DNA from: JABSSA01 sp039984715
Lineage (GTDB): Bacteria > Pseudomonadota > Alphaproteobacteria > Rhodobacterales > Rhodobacteraceae
Assembly: GCA_039984715.1 (NCBI GenBank)
Contig: JBDWUA010000016.1
Location: forward strand, 1 to 64,000
Reading direction: 5' to 3'
Length of the DNA: 64,000 bases
Below, in pieces: positions 46,013 to 55,257 of this stretch. Under the pieces are notes generated by a model, which did no database searches, was not told the origin of the DNA, and saw only the letters and a program-made list of their open reading frames with translations. A program made the position numbers and the translations under genes. The stretch's first letter is position 1. Each line of letters begins with the position of its first letter.

Positions 46013-47323
46013 TTATTGGAACGTGCTCGACATCAGAAGGCGTGGTAGCCACAAAGCGATTTCTGGAAACAGAATGACCAGCAGCAGGATAAGCAGCATT
46101 GGCAAAAGGATGATCGCAACGTCGCGCATCACTTGCACAACGTTGACGCCACCGATGGCTGCCGAAATCAGCAAGCATAGGCCGTAGGGGGGCGTTACAA
46201 GGCCAAATGCTAGCGAGATGATGCCAATGATCGCGAAAACGGTTGGATGAATGTCCGCAGCTTGCGCTACAGGCAAAAGCACAGTCCCCAAGATAATAAT
46301 CGTGGGGATCGCATCAATGAATAGCCCAAAGAACAGGAAGAGCCCTGCGATGATCAATGCTGTTCCAAAAGATCCCAATTGCAGGTCAACAATCAGACCA
46401 ACGATCAAAGCGGGAACTTTGTAAAAGGCCAGCAACCACCCAAAGGCCGAAGCTGTTCCAATCGCGAAAAGCGAGATCGAGGCGAAGCGGCCTGTGTCGT
46501 AAAAGATGTGTCCCAAATCGCGGACCGTCACTGTGCGATAGACAAACATTCCCAATATCAAGGAATACCCAGCAGCAATGATCGCGCTTTCGGTGGGCGT
46601 GACGATACCGCCAACAATGCCGCCCACAACCAAGACTGGAGTAAGCAAGGCGAGGAATGCGCTTTTGAAAGCGTTCCAAAGATCGCAGAGCGTCGGTGTC
46701 CCGATGGTCGGGTATCCATACACTTTGGCATATCCATAAACGGTCGCCATCAGCGCTAGACCGATCATGATGCCCGGCGTGGCACCGGCAAGGAACAAAG
46801 CACCAACAGAGGTTTGCATGACGCCACCCCAGACGATCATCAGGATCGAAGGTGGAATGATGACACCCATAACCGATGAACATGCTGTAATGGCTACGGC
46901 AAACCGAGTGTCATACCCTTCCTTCACCATGGCAGGGATCAAGATCTTGCCGCACCCGGCTGCATCCGCCGTGGACGATCCAGAGATGCCGGCGAACAGC
47001 ATAGAAACAGCGACGTTGACGTGTCCCAATCCGCCGGGCATCCACCCGGTAAGGACGCGGGACAGTTCGATCAGTTTATCCGTAATCTTGCCGGAATTCA
47101 TCAAATTTGCAGCCAGCAAAAAGAACGGAACCGCAAGCAGGATGAACGAGCTGTAGGATTGGAACATCCGATCCAGAACGATGAATGGGGTCAGCCGTAT
47201 GTCCATGACAACAATCGGTATTGTTGCAAGACCAAGGGCAAAGGCGACTGGAATCCGGAGGACGACCAGCAAAATGAATGCACCGACAAGAATGGTGCAG
47301 GCGAGACCAGTAGATACAATCAT
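46013..47323 (-). CDS. dctM: TRAP transporter large permease (DctM)
   Basis: 436 residues from ATG 47323, with GAGG close ahead and a 4-base overlap with dctQ. There are about 12 hydrophobic segments. The family motifs are VNVAVSMLFAGISGSSTADAAGCG and ITACSSVMGVIIPPSILMIVWG. With DctQ and the periplasmic DctP it imports an organic acid-like solute using the sodium gradient. Confidence 0.95.
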   Translation of the reverse strand: MIVSTGLACTILVGAFILLVVLRIPVAFALGLATIPIVVMDIRLTPFIVLDRMFQSYSSFILLAVPFFLLAANLMNSGKITDKLIELSRVLTGWMPGGLGHVNVAVSMLFAGISGSSTADAAGCGKILIPAMVKEGYDTRFAVAITACSSVMGVIIPPSILMIVWGGVMQTSVGALFLAGATPGIMIGLALMATVYGYAKVYGYPTIGTPTLCDLWNAFKSAFLALLTPVLVVGGIVGGIVTPTESAIIAAGYSLILGMFVYRTVTVRDLGHIFYDTGRFASISLFAIGTASAFGWLLAFYKVPALIVGLIVDLQLGSFGTALIIAGLFLFFGLFIDAIPTIIILGTVLLPVAQAADIHPTVFAIIGIISLAFGLVTPPYGLCLLISAAIGGVNVVQVMRDVAIILLPMLLILLLVILFPEIALWLPRLLMSSTFQ

Positions 47324-47814
47324 GACGCCTCTTTCGACGTTGAGCGGTAAGTGGCGAACGATTGGTAAAGGCGGAACCCAGCAAAGAGCGTCCAAAGCGC
47401 GCCTGCAATTGGAACCGATACATGGGTGATTATCATATTGGCGCGCATCATAGGCGAGTTCTGGATGTACCCGAATTCGGCATATTCGATGCCATAAATT
47501 GCAAAAATAAGTGCAAACCCGGTGATCATTACCAGAACAAAACCATCTTGGAGGAATTTTAAAAAGGGGCGTTTCGCATCCGGAATAACGCGCACATCAA
47601 AATGCGTCCCTTCCCAAACAGCGACAGTCGCGCCGACCATGACGGCCCAGACAAAGATGAAAGTCGCCAATTCTTCGGTCCACAGATAAACTGGAATAAT
47701 GCCGGTATAGCGGGCAAGGACTTGCATACCAACCGGGATGGCGAGAACCGCGATCAGAGTGCCCAACAGCAAGCGCAGTCCGTTGCAGAAGGTCTCGAGG
47801 ATACGTTCAAACAT
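47320..47814 (-). CDS. dctQ: TRAP transporter small permease (DctQ)
   Basis: 164 residues with four membrane segments. WTEELATFIFVWAVMVGATVAVWEG is the typical second and third segment. It lies between dctP and dctM, overlapping dctM by 4 bases. A hairpin lies in the 70 bases from dctP. Confidence 0.93.
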   Translation of the reverse strand: MFERILETFCNGLRLLLGTLIAVLAIPVGMQVLARYTGIIPVYLWTEELATFIFVWAVMVGATVAVWEGTHFDVRVIPDAKRPFLKFLQDGFVLVMITGFALIFAIYGIEYAEFGYIQNSPMMRANMIITHVSVPIAGALWTLFAGFRLYQSFATYRSTSKEAS

Positions 47815-47838
47815 TGTAAAGCGCCGATACAGTGTGCA

Positions 47839-47867
47839 TCCACCGGCACGATAGTGGCGCCGGTGGA
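47839..47867 (-). other. Hairpin between dctP and dctQ
   Basis: TCCACCGGC (47839-47847) and GCCGGTGGA (47859-47867) form a perfect 9-bp stem with an 11-base loop. No U run follows. Its place after the binding-protein gene suits an mRNA-stabilising or partial-termination element that raises dctP over dctQM. Confidence 0.7.
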
Positions 47868-47884
47868 CTAAGTTTCAAAAGGCC

Positions 47885-48901
47885 TTACTTGGCGCGGATA
47901 GCTTCAAGAAGTTCCGACGCGCCCAGTTCAGCAGCGTATGCGTCTTGCACTGGGATCACCATCTCAAGCAGTTTTTCACGGCCAGCAAATTCCTGCACTT
48001 TGACCTGACCTGCATCGATCATTTCCTGCATTTTTTCACCGTCTTGACTGCTTTCAAGATCGCGACCAAACGCGCCTGCATCTTTACCAGCTGCAAGAAT
48101 GGCAGTTTGCAAGTCTGCTGGCAGTTTGCTGAACGTTTTTTCGGCCATCACGATTGGACGCACTGTGATTGCGTGCTTGGTCAATGTGATATGTGGCGCA
48201 ACTTCGTAGAACTTGAGGTTTTGGATAGACGCAGCTTCGTTTTCAAAGCCAGCGATAACACCAGTTTGGATCGCGTTATAGACTTCGTTATACGCAATCG
48301 CGGAAGGTGCGGCCTGAAGTGCGTTGAAGATTTGCGCTTGGATTGGCGCGCCCATCACCCGCATTTTGTGACCTGTCAGCTCGTCGATGTTACCAATCGG
48401 TTCTGCTGATGCGAGGTTACGAACACCGCCACCTGCATAACCAATGACGCGGATGCTTGCTTTTTCAAGAAGCTCAGCTTCAAGAGGGGCCATAACGCCG
48501 CTGGACAGAGCTGTATTCCAGTGCTCCAGATCGCGGAACAAGAAAGGCATGTCCATCAGGGGGATCGATGGTGCAAAAACAGCCATGTTTGACGGGGCCA
48601 TGATGGCATAGTCAATCGCAACACCTTGCTGCAAGAATGTTACGAAATCGCTTTCGTCACCAAGTTCGCCATTCAGGCTAATTTCGAACGAAACATTTCC
48701 GTCATAGTTTGCACCAACGAGCTCTTCAAACTTGCGCAATGTCTTTGTGTATGCGTGCTCTTCGTCGAACAAGCTTGCACCGCGCAATGCGACGTCTTGT
48801 GCAAATGCGGCAGTCATTGAAACTGCGCTAATGCCGGCGACAAACGCCAAGCTTTTCGTCAGGTAGGCTGCCTTTTTTGCAGTCGTGTTGAAAATCGTCA
48901 T
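47885..48901 (-). CDS. dctP: TRAP transporter solute-binding protein (DctP)
   Basis: 338 residues from ATG 48901, with GGGAGGAC ahead; upstream codons are not signal-like. The signal peptide ends AAFAQ. The DctP fold is shown by TGHKMRVMGAPIQAQIFNALQAAPSAIAYNEVYNAIQTGVIAGFENE. It binds the solute in the periplasm; an Arg in KMRVMG usually grips a carboxylate. The 247-base gap to the divergent GntR gene is the likely control region. Confidence 0.94.
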   Translation of the reverse strand: MTIFNTTAKKAAYLTKSLAFVAGISAVSMTAAFAQDVALRGASLFDEEHAYTKTLRKFEELVGANYDGNVSFEISLNGELGDESDFVTFLQQGVAIDYAIMAPSNMAVFAPSIPLMDMPFLFRDLEHWNTALSSGVMAPLEAELLEKASIRVIGYAGGGVRNLASAEPIGNIDELTGHKMRVMGAPIQAQIFNALQAAPSAIAYNEVYNAIQTGVIAGFENEAASIQNLKFYEVAPHITLTKHAITVRPIVMAEKTFSKLPADLQTAILAAGKDAGAFGRDLESSQDGEKMQEMIDAGQVKVQEFAGREKLLEMVIPVQDAYAAELGASELLEAIRAK

Positions 48902-48980
48902 ATTAGTCCTCCCAATTTGTCGTTTCGCGCCCGTCGGTAGGTCAGGGCGGTCAGATTCCATGCAAATCTGTTTCGAGATA

Positions 48981-48998
48981 AACCGGGTTAATCCGGTT
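48981..48998. promoter_or_regulatory. Inverted repeat 1 in the dctP/GntR intergenic region
   Basis: AACCGG-GTTAAT-CCGGTT is a perfect 6-bp inverted repeat. It lies 80 bases before the dctP start and is a candidate operator for the divergent FCD regulator. Confidence 0.4.
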
Positions 48999-49016
48999 CG
49001 TCAAGACAAATGCTGA

Positions 49017-49031
49017 CTAGTATGGTACTTG
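49017..49031. promoter_or_regulatory. Inverted repeat 2 in the dctP/GntR intergenic region
   Basis: CTAGTATGGTACTTG: AGTA-TGG-TACT with outer C and G matched. The short spacing and half-sites resemble operators of FCD-type GntR proteins. It lies 118 bases before the regulator start. Confidence 0.4.
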
Positions 49032-49148
49032 AAACTGTGTATTGCTTGTTGCGAACCAAGTATGTCTGTAATTTCCCGCGAATGCGCGCCATTGGATGGT
49101 TAACGCAGCAACAATCAAAGTCGGATCAGGTAGGAATCGGAAAAAAGA

Positions 49149-49838
49149 ATGGTCGCTCTCCAAAGATCTGAAGACCGCAGACGGATGACAACAGCAGAAG
49201 AAATCTTCCATAAGTTGAATGCTGATATTATCTCAATGCGGTTGCTTCCTGGCTCAAAGATATCTGAAGTTGAAGTTGCGAAATCATGTAATGTATCGCG
49301 CCAACCTGTGCGCGAAGCGTTTATGCGATTGGGCGATTTGGATTTGCTTGAAATTCGGCCTCAAAGGGCAACGCGCGTGCGGAAAATTTCCCATCAAGGG
49401 TTGCGAAATACGCGCTTTATCAGAGCCGCAGTGGAAGTCGAGATTGTACGCGTTGCCTGCACAAACGCGACTGAAGAACATCTTGATTTAATTCAAGATA
49501 ACTTAAATCAGCAGCGGCTGGCAGTTGATGCATCGAACGCCGAATTAATGAAATCGCTGGATTACGAATTTCACAAACTCATATGCATATCCGCAGATCG
49601 GCTGTACGCTTTTAGGACAATTTCAGAGAACAAGGCCCACACAGATCGCGCCTGTACCCTAGAATTGGCTGACGCAACTGGAATGTTAGAAGTTCTCGAA
49701 GGCCACAATGGAATATTCGATTCCATCCGCAACGGCGACGAAGAAACAGCCGTTCAAAGAACACGAATTCATCTTCAACATCTAGACGCAATATTGGCCA
49801 CTGCGTCCAAGAATTATCCGGACTTTTTCGAAGACTGA
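49149..49838 (+). CDS. GntR-family regulator with FCD domain
   Basis: 229 residues from ATG 49149, with GGAAAAAAG ahead; ATG 49185 is an alternative. The winged HTH is ISEVEVAKSCNVSRQPVREAFMRLGDLDLLEIRPQRATRV. The FCD domain keeps the Asp and His ligands (SLDYEFHKLI, and LQHL at the end). It is divergent from the TRAP genes and convergent with the catabolic array, so it probably controls one or both in response to the imported solute. Confidence 0.9.
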   Translation: MVALQRSEDRRRMTTAEEIFHKLNADIISMRLLPGSKISEVEVAKSCNVSRQPVREAFMRLGDLDLLEIRPQRATRVRKISHQGLRNTRFIRAAVEVEIVRVACTNATEEHLDLIQDNLNQQRLAVDASNAELMKSLDYEFHKLICISADRLYAFRTISENKAHTDRACTLELADATGMLEVLEGHNGIFDSIRNGDEETAVQRTRIHLQHLDAILATASKNYPDFFED

Positions 49839-49862
49839 TACAAGTCGCTGCCGCTGTGATTC

Positions 49863-51470
49863 CTAGCGAATGGCAGCGATTACAGCGTCGGTCGATGTCA
49901 CTGTCGCTACATTTTGCATGCCGTAATTGATTGAGGCTGCGTGCCAATCGGCATTCATTGTCGAACAAGCGTTCTCTGGTACGATCATATGGTACCCTTT
50001 ATCCGCGCCGGTTCTGGCCGTGTGTTCGACGCTCATGTTGGTCCAACTTCCGGTATTGATGATCGTGTCGCGCTTCCCGTGGCGCAAATACGCGTCCAGA
50101 CGCGAGGTTTCCCAAGCGCTCATGCTCATCTTTTCGACAATTAAATCACCCGTTTTGGGTTCAACACCGGGGGCGGGCTTTACGCCCCACGTGCCGCGTA
50201 CCAACGCATTGTTGTCCTTCAACCCGCGTTGAAGCGCTGCGTGTTGCGACAGATAGGGGGCACCGGGTTCCAAGACCATCCACACGTGAATGACCATGCC
50301 TCCTTTTGCGCGCACTGCGTCTGCCAATCGCGCGACGTTTTCCAAGACGTTTTGCGCACGTGCATGATCGGGCGATCCAGTTTCTGCAAATGCTCCGTCA
50401 TCTATCATGACATCATTTTGAAGGTCTTGAATGATCATGGCCGTCTGTGAACCGATGATCGGGCTTTCTAACCTGTCCTGCAAAATCAAGGACGCAGCTG
50501 TGGTTTGGATCGTTGATGGTTCGGTCTGCTTTGCTGGTGTTGCCTGTGCTTTGGGGAACATGAACGGCTCGTCACGACCTTTGGTCTTGGTTTGAACCGA
50601 ATAAAGAGATGTCTCAGCGCAAATGTACAATGTGGACCAATCGGCCCCGCCCCAATGCAAGTTGGCGGCCATTTCAGGCAGGTTAATTTTGCCGATCAAT
50701 TCGCCATGAAAGGAATAGACCCAAATCCCACCGGGTGCAGTGACAAAGACATTGCCATTTACGTCGGCCTTCATGCCATCAGGAACACCTTTTTTGACGC
50801 TATCGTAGATTCCACCCGCGAAAATACGTCCGTTTGTCAAAGCACCATCCGGCGCGACGTCGAACATGCGAATGTTGTGTTGGTCCGTGTCATTAACCCA
50901 CATCCAGCGTTGGCATGGCGAAAAGCACAGCCCATTGGGTTGTGAGAACAGGTATTTGTCCACGACCAGTTGTGGTTCGTCACCGGGCCGGTGTCCCGGT
51001 GGCAATCGATAGACGCCTTGAAATCCCATTTGCGTGGGGCGTTCGATGCCAAACCCGGGCATTCGCCCATAAGTCGGATCGGTAAAATAGATGCTGCCGT
51101 CGTTGCCTACGACGATGTCGTTCGGGCTGTTCAATTCGCGGCCTTGGTAATGCGTGCACAAAACCTCTCTGGTTCCATCAGGACGAATCCGGGCGACTGC
51201 GCTGGTGCTGTGCTCACAAATCAAAAGATTCAAATCGGCATCGTAAGTCATGCCATTGCCTTTGTTCGAAGGCCGTTGAATCTCACTGATCCCAGAGCCG
51301 GGCACATATTTCCGACGCACATCGCCGGGCATGTCCGAAAAAATCAACGTTTGATCAATAGGATGCCAAAGAGGCCCTTCGGTAAATATAAACCCTGTGC
51401 CGATTTGGCGAACGGGTTCATGTTCATCGAGAATTTCAGCAAAGTTATTTGCGATTTTTGAATGGGCCAT
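49863..51470 (-). CDS. SMP-30/gluconolactonase domain fused to an isochorismatase-like domain
   Basis: 535 residues from ATG 51470, where the FIFTEGPLWH opening of SMP-30 follows closely; the frame is open to 51521. The first 300 residues form the metal-dependent six-bladed lactonase, with NSPNDIVV and WVNDTDQHNI. The last 200 are isochorismatase-fold: IIQDLQND gives the Asp and VEKMSMSAW the Lys. The usual nucleophile segment TNVCVE reads TNMSVE here, with Ser for Cys. A lactonase joined to an amidase or non-catalytic partner is inferred. It is the last gene of the array. Confidence 0.85.
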   Translation of the reverse strand: MAHSKIANNFAEILDEHEPVRQIGTGFIFTEGPLWHPIDQTLIFSDMPGDVRRKYVPGSGISEIQRPSNKGNGMTYDADLNLLICEHSTSAVARIRPDGTREVLCTHYQGRELNSPNDIVVGNDGSIYFTDPTYGRMPGFGIERPTQMGFQGVYRLPPGHRPGDEPQLVVDKYLFSQPNGLCFSPCQRWMWVNDTDQHNIRMFDVAPDGALTNGRIFAGGIYDSVKKGVPDGMKADVNGNVFVTAPGGIWVYSFHGELIGKINLPEMAANLHWGGADWSTLYICAETSLYSVQTKTKGRDEPFMFPKAQATPAKQTEPSTIQTTAASLILQDRLESPIIGSQTAMIIQDLQNDVMIDDGAFAETGSPDHARAQNVLENVARLADAVRAKGGMVIHVWMVLEPGAPYLSQHAALQRGLKDNNALVRGTWGVKPAPGVEPKTGDLIVEKMSMSAWETSRLDAYLRHGKRDTIINTGSWTNMSVEHTARTGADKGYHMIVPENACSTMNADWHAASINYGMQNVATVTSTDAVIAAIR

Positions 51471-51536
51471 GGCGTGTATCCTAAAAAGAACCCGACCACA
51501 GTTCAGCGTGTGGCCGGGCAAAGTGAGACCGTCCCC

Positions 51537-52385
51537 TTAAACTGGAAACCAAGGACGATCAGGAAGTGTCTCAACCAACGGGCCTGGTACGGACATGCCA
51601 AGGCGTCCGACGACCTTTTGCCGTTCGATTTTCGCGGGTTTGTCATGAATAGGCAGGAGGAACGTGTAATTGTTCAACAGTTTCTTGATGGCCCCTTTTT
51701 CCTCGCGTTTGGATTGCGAGTGGTTGCCCGTAACACGTGGTTCCATGTCGTTGTTGGTCATCACGTGGTTTACGATCTGGTCGTTGAAATCATAGATGAC
51801 GTCGCCACAAATACAGGCCAACCCTTCAGAGGTTTCGACCACGACATTCATGCTGCCTTCGGTATGTGCACCGGCACGTTCGCACCATACTCCGGGAATG
51901 ATTTCTTCAGCGCCGGTGATGTCCAAATCCAGAAACCGCATTGCTTCGGGTTCGTAAATTCGGTCGACCAGATGTTTGATGTCTGGCTTGGGATATTGCG
52001 GGAACATGATGCCCGAAACGCTGAATTCCATTTCTTTTCGGTTGATGACAACGGTGGTGTTCATCGGGAACAGATCGTCTTTTCCAGCGTGATCAATGTG
52101 CAAATGCGTGTGCAAGATATAGCGAATATCGCCAAGCTTTAGGCCGTGTTTTGCCAGTTGGTTTTCGATCATGTTGTCGTGGAATTGCAATCCACGCATG
52201 CCCAGGGACTCCATGATCGCATTGTCGCGATAACCTGTGTCCACCAGTACAGGGTATTCACCCCCAGTGATCAAAAAGCCGTAAACAGGTACACGACGCA
52301 CCCGGCCACATTCATGACCCAAGACTAAAAAGCTCGTTTCCAGTTCGATGTCCCCATAATCGAGAACGTGAATTTGTAAGGCCAT
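51537..52385 (-). CDS. Metallo-beta-lactamase-fold hydrolase, N-acyl-homoserine-lactonase-like
   Basis: 282 residues. The zinc motif is HTHLHIDH (His94, His96, Asp98, His99), with later AHTEGSM and CGDVIYD. This pattern fits the AiiA/AttM lactonase branch. The context of catabolic genes argues for a pathway lactone rather than a quorum signal. It lies 66 bases before the SMP-30 fusion and 24 bases after the amidohydrolase. Confidence 0.9.
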   Translation of the reverse strand: MALQIHVLDYGDIELETSFLVLGHECGRVRRVPVYGFLITGGEYPVLVDTGYRDNAIMESLGMRGLQFHDNMIENQLAKHGLKLGDIRYILHTHLHIDHAGKDDLFPMNTTVVINRKEMEFSVSGIMFPQYPKPDIKHLVDRIYEPEAMRFLDLDITGAEEIIPGVWCERAGAHTEGSMNVVVETSEGLACICGDVIYDFNDQIVNHVMTNNDMEPRVTGNHSQSKREEKGAIKKLLNNYTFLLPIHDKPAKIERQKVVGRLGMSVPGPLVETLPDRPWFPV

Positions 52386-52409
52386 TTTGGTTCCTCCCCG
52401 GTTCGTTAA

Positions 52410-53285
52410 TTACAGCCGGTAAACACGGGCTGCTGTTGTGTTGAAAATTGCGGTTTGTTTTGATTTCGAAAGATTGGCTGTTGCGGCCTTAAACGCTGCG
52501 AAAAGTTCGGCGTAGCTGGTCCAAAGCTTTTCGATTGGAAAATTCGATCCGTACATGCAGCGATTGGCACCAAACAGCTTTTCGGTATCAGTCACCATTT
52601 GGGCGACGAAGTCCGGATCATTGCGGTGAATGAACGTGCCAAATGCCGAAAGTTTGGTCACCACGTTTGGACAATCTGCAAGGCGCTTCATACCTTCGGA
52701 CCACAGCTTGTGCCCTTTATCGCTGACATCTTCCTTCATGCCTGCGTGTTGCAACACAAACGTAATGTTTGGACATGCCTTCGCCAGCTGAGCTGCCGAT
52801 TTCATCTGGGTTGGAAAGACCTGAAGATCAAAGCTCCAATCATAATCGGCAAGACGGGCAATATTGGCCTGAACTTTTGGATCAAGACACATTTCTGGAT
52901 GCGGGGCAAACCGATAAAGAGGGTTCTCATGCCAATGGAATTGCTGCCGTATGCCACGCATCAAGCTATGCGGCTTGAGTTTCTCTAACTGTGGGCGCAC
53001 ATCGTCCACGGTCATATCTGCGAACCCGACAATACCACCGATCAAGCCTTGTGTATCGGCAACGTTTTGAACCCAAGCAACTTCGTCAGCAGCCCAATTT
53101 GGGGCCCAGTTTGCTTGGACATAAACTGATTTGGTAATGCCAGATGACGCGATGTCTGTTTTGAATTCATCAAGTTCGTAATCTCGCATGATGGCGCGAT
53201 AGGGTCCAAATATGCGCGGCTGTTCGGGGCCCAATAGCCAAGGCAAGTCCTTTTGCAGCCAGATATGATGATGTGCGTCGATCAT
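52410..53285 (-). CDS. Amidohydrolase_2-type TIM-barrel hydrolase (COG3618-like)
   Basis: 291 residues. IDAHHHIW at the N-terminus is the metal site of the amidohydrolase-2 family. FVLQHAGM and MYGSNFPIEKLW supply the later His and the Asp-like positions of this group. Its relatives hydrolyse lactones and cyclic compounds. It overlaps the VWA gene by 4 bases, so translation is coupled. Confidence 0.9.
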   Translation of the reverse strand: MIDAHHHIWLQKDLPWLLGPEQPRIFGPYRAIMRDYELDEFKTDIASSGITKSVYVQANWAPNWAADEVAWVQNVADTQGLIGGIVGFADMTVDDVRPQLEKLKPHSLMRGIRQQFHWHENPLYRFAPHPEMCLDPKVQANIARLADYDWSFDLQVFPTQMKSAAQLAKACPNITFVLQHAGMKEDVSDKGHKLWSEGMKRLADCPNVVTKLSAFGTFIHRNDPDFVAQMVTDTEKLFGANRCMYGSNFPIEKLWTSYAELFAAFKAATANLSKSKQTAIFNTTAARVYRL

Positions 53286-54379
53286 TTGATATTTGCCATG
53301 TTCAAGATGTGATCGGATATGGCCGTCAATTCCGCACCGTCGCCCAGATGATCGAGCACTGGCAAAATTCCCAACAATCCCGAGGTTGCGGGTTCAAAAT
53401 CCGGATCAGCTGCCAAGGGCGTTAGTAAGTCCAGCCGCCATGCGCTGCGGGACAAGCGTGAAACGGCGTTGATCATTATCTCTGGTGATCCCCGTTCCAA
53501 CCCGTCCGATAACAAAACAACCGCCGCGCCGCGGGCAAAGCTGGAATAGCGTGGCACATCCAGAAACGCCTCAAGTGCTTCGCCAAGCCGGGTTCCGCCG
53601 TCTATGTCAGCTACGATAGCGCTGGCGCGTTTCAAAGCCACAGAACGGTCACTGCTGCGCATCGCGCTGGTGATCCGAGTGAGACGTGTTCCAAGGGTGA
53701 AGACTTCTGCGCGATCAGCGGACTGCACAACGGTGTGCGCAAGGCTTAACAATCCTTCGGTCCGATCCGACATCGATCCCGAGACATCGATCAAAAGTAA
53801 CACCCGACGCTGGCGTGTGCTGCGACGTGTTTCAAGCAATTGCAACGCTTCGCCGTCCCGGCGCGCGGCATCCCGCAATGTGCGCCGCATGTCGATACGC
53901 GTGCCATGGTTGGACCGTCGAAAACGATAGGACAAACGCCGAGGCAGACGGGACGGGGCGTCCCGCATCAATGTTCGCAGGGCATCATCATCACGGCCCG
54001 ACAGATTGCGCTGACTTAGTCGTTCAACGGTTGCCGGGTCTTGGCCAACTTCGCTGGTGTCGTCTTCTGCCTCGATTTGTTGGTCGGTACCTGTCGGCTC
54101 GTATGCTTCGACGTCGTCCTCATCTTCGCCATCCGCGGGGGCCTTGATCATTTGATCCAAGAACACCGCACGGAATATGGCTTCGTACTCGGCGAACCGT
54201 TCGGGTGGGACAGCGAAAAGCGCTTTTCCTGCCCGGAAAATGTCGGTCATGTCGCGCGGACCAAGCAATCCGACACTTTCGATGAACCCAATTGTCTGGT
54301 CAGGCGATACGGGCATCCCTGTATCCCTTAACGCCTGTGCAAATCGCACGAAGGGTTCAGAGGCGCGTGGCAAAGTCAT
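53282..54379 (-). CDS. VWA-domain protein, CoxE-like
   Basis: 365 residues. An acidic middle (about 83-115) is followed by a MIDAS domain with VLLLIDVSGSMSD (Asp198, Ser200, Ser202). CoxE proteins, with CoxD, mature the molybdenum centre of CO dehydrogenase-like enzymes by adding the sulfur and copper ligands. It overlaps the MoxR-type gene by 4 bases. Confidence 0.9.
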   Translation of the reverse strand: MTLPRASEPFVRFAQALRDTGMPVSPDQTIGFIESVGLLGPRDMTDIFRAGKALFAVPPERFAEYEAIFRAVFLDQMIKAPADGEDEDDVEAYEPTGTDQQIEAEDDTSEVGQDPATVERLSQRNLSGRDDDALRTLMRDAPSRLPRRLSYRFRRSNHGTRIDMRRTLRDAARRDGEALQLLETRRSTRQRRVLLLIDVSGSMSDRTEGLLSLAHTVVQSADRAEVFTLGTRLTRITSAMRSSDRSVALKRASAIVADIDGGTRLGEALEAFLDVPRYSSFARGAAVVLLSDGLERGSPEIMINAVSRLSRSAWRLDLLTPLAADPDFEPATSGLLGILPVLDHLGDGAELTAISDHILNMANIK

Positions 54380-55257
54380 GCGGCCTCTCCCGGTAGGATC
54401 GTGTTCAATCGATCCGCCATATAGGTCAGGTCATCGTGATCCTTCAAAGCCACGCCAATCGAACGCTTGAAGGCTTCTGGCCAATTTGCGCCTTGGCTGT
54501 TCAGCAATGTTGCGGCTTCGGCCCATTCCACGGTTTCAGCCACCCCTGGCGGCTTTGCCAAAGGTTCGGCGCGCAGATGCCCGACGGATGCGACAACCGC
54601 CTGTGCGGTTGCTTGCGCAACTGAACTGGCGCGTGCCATGACGATCTGCGCTTCTAAGGTGGCGTCAGGGTAGTCAATCCAATGATAGACACAGCGTCTG
54701 CGCAAAGCTTCGTGCAGATCTCGTGTTCGATTGGAGGTCAGAACGACAACCGGCGGCTGCACCGCGCGTATTGTGCCCGTTTCCGGGATAGAGATTGTGA
54801 AGTCCGAAAGGAATTCTAGCAAGAACGCTTCAAATTCATGATCCGCCCTGTCAATTTCATCGATCAACAACAACGTGCTGGCCGGGTTGCGCAACGTTTC
54901 CAACAACGGTCGTTCGAGCAAGAAATCCTCGCTATAGAGGTTTACGTGATCCTCACCTGCCTGCCGGATCGCAAGCATCTGACGCGGGTAATTCCATTCA
55001 TACAAAGCGGCGGCTGCATCGATGCCTTCATAGCATTGCAACCGCACAACGTTGCGACCCAGAACGCCGCCCAAGGCCTTGGCCGCTTCGGTTTTTCCAA
55101 CGCCCGGCGCGCCCTCTAAAAGCATTGGTTTGCCCAATGCCAAGGACAGGTAAGACGCTGTCGCAAGGGCATCATCCGCCAAATATTGCGCATCGGTCAG
55201 AGCTTTTTGCAGCCCCGCAGGATCATTGATCCCGGCGATATTTGGACGGACAGCCAT
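54376..55257 (-). CDS. MoxR-type AAA+ ATPase, CoxD-like
   Basis: 293 residues. Walker A is LLEGAPGVGKT (46-56), Walker B is LLLIDEIDRAD, and sensor VVVLTSNRTRDL follows. It is the AAA+ partner of the VWA protein and together they should act as chaperone-like maturation factors for the molybdoenzyme. Its start overlaps the stop of the split molybdopterin gene. Confidence 0.92.
   Translation of the reverse strand: MAVRPNIAGINDPAGLQKALTDAQYLADDALATASYLSLALGKPMLLEGAPGVGKTEAAKALGGVLGRNVVRLQCYEGIDAAAALYEWNYPRQMLAIRQAGEDHVNLYSEDFLLERPLLETLRNPASTLLLIDEIDRADHEFEAFLLEFLSDFTISIPETGTIRAVQPPVVVLTSNRTRDLHEALRRRCVYHWIDYPDATLEAQIVMARASSVAQATAQAVVASVGHLRAEPLAKPPGVAETVEWAEAATLLNSQGANWPEAFKRSIGVALKDHDDLTYMADRLNTILPGEAA

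Noticed and set aside
45703..46048. Two overlapping plus-strand frames of 93 and 96 codons
   Set aside because: No recognisable domain or good ribosome site; one enters dctM antisense. The region is described as intergenic.
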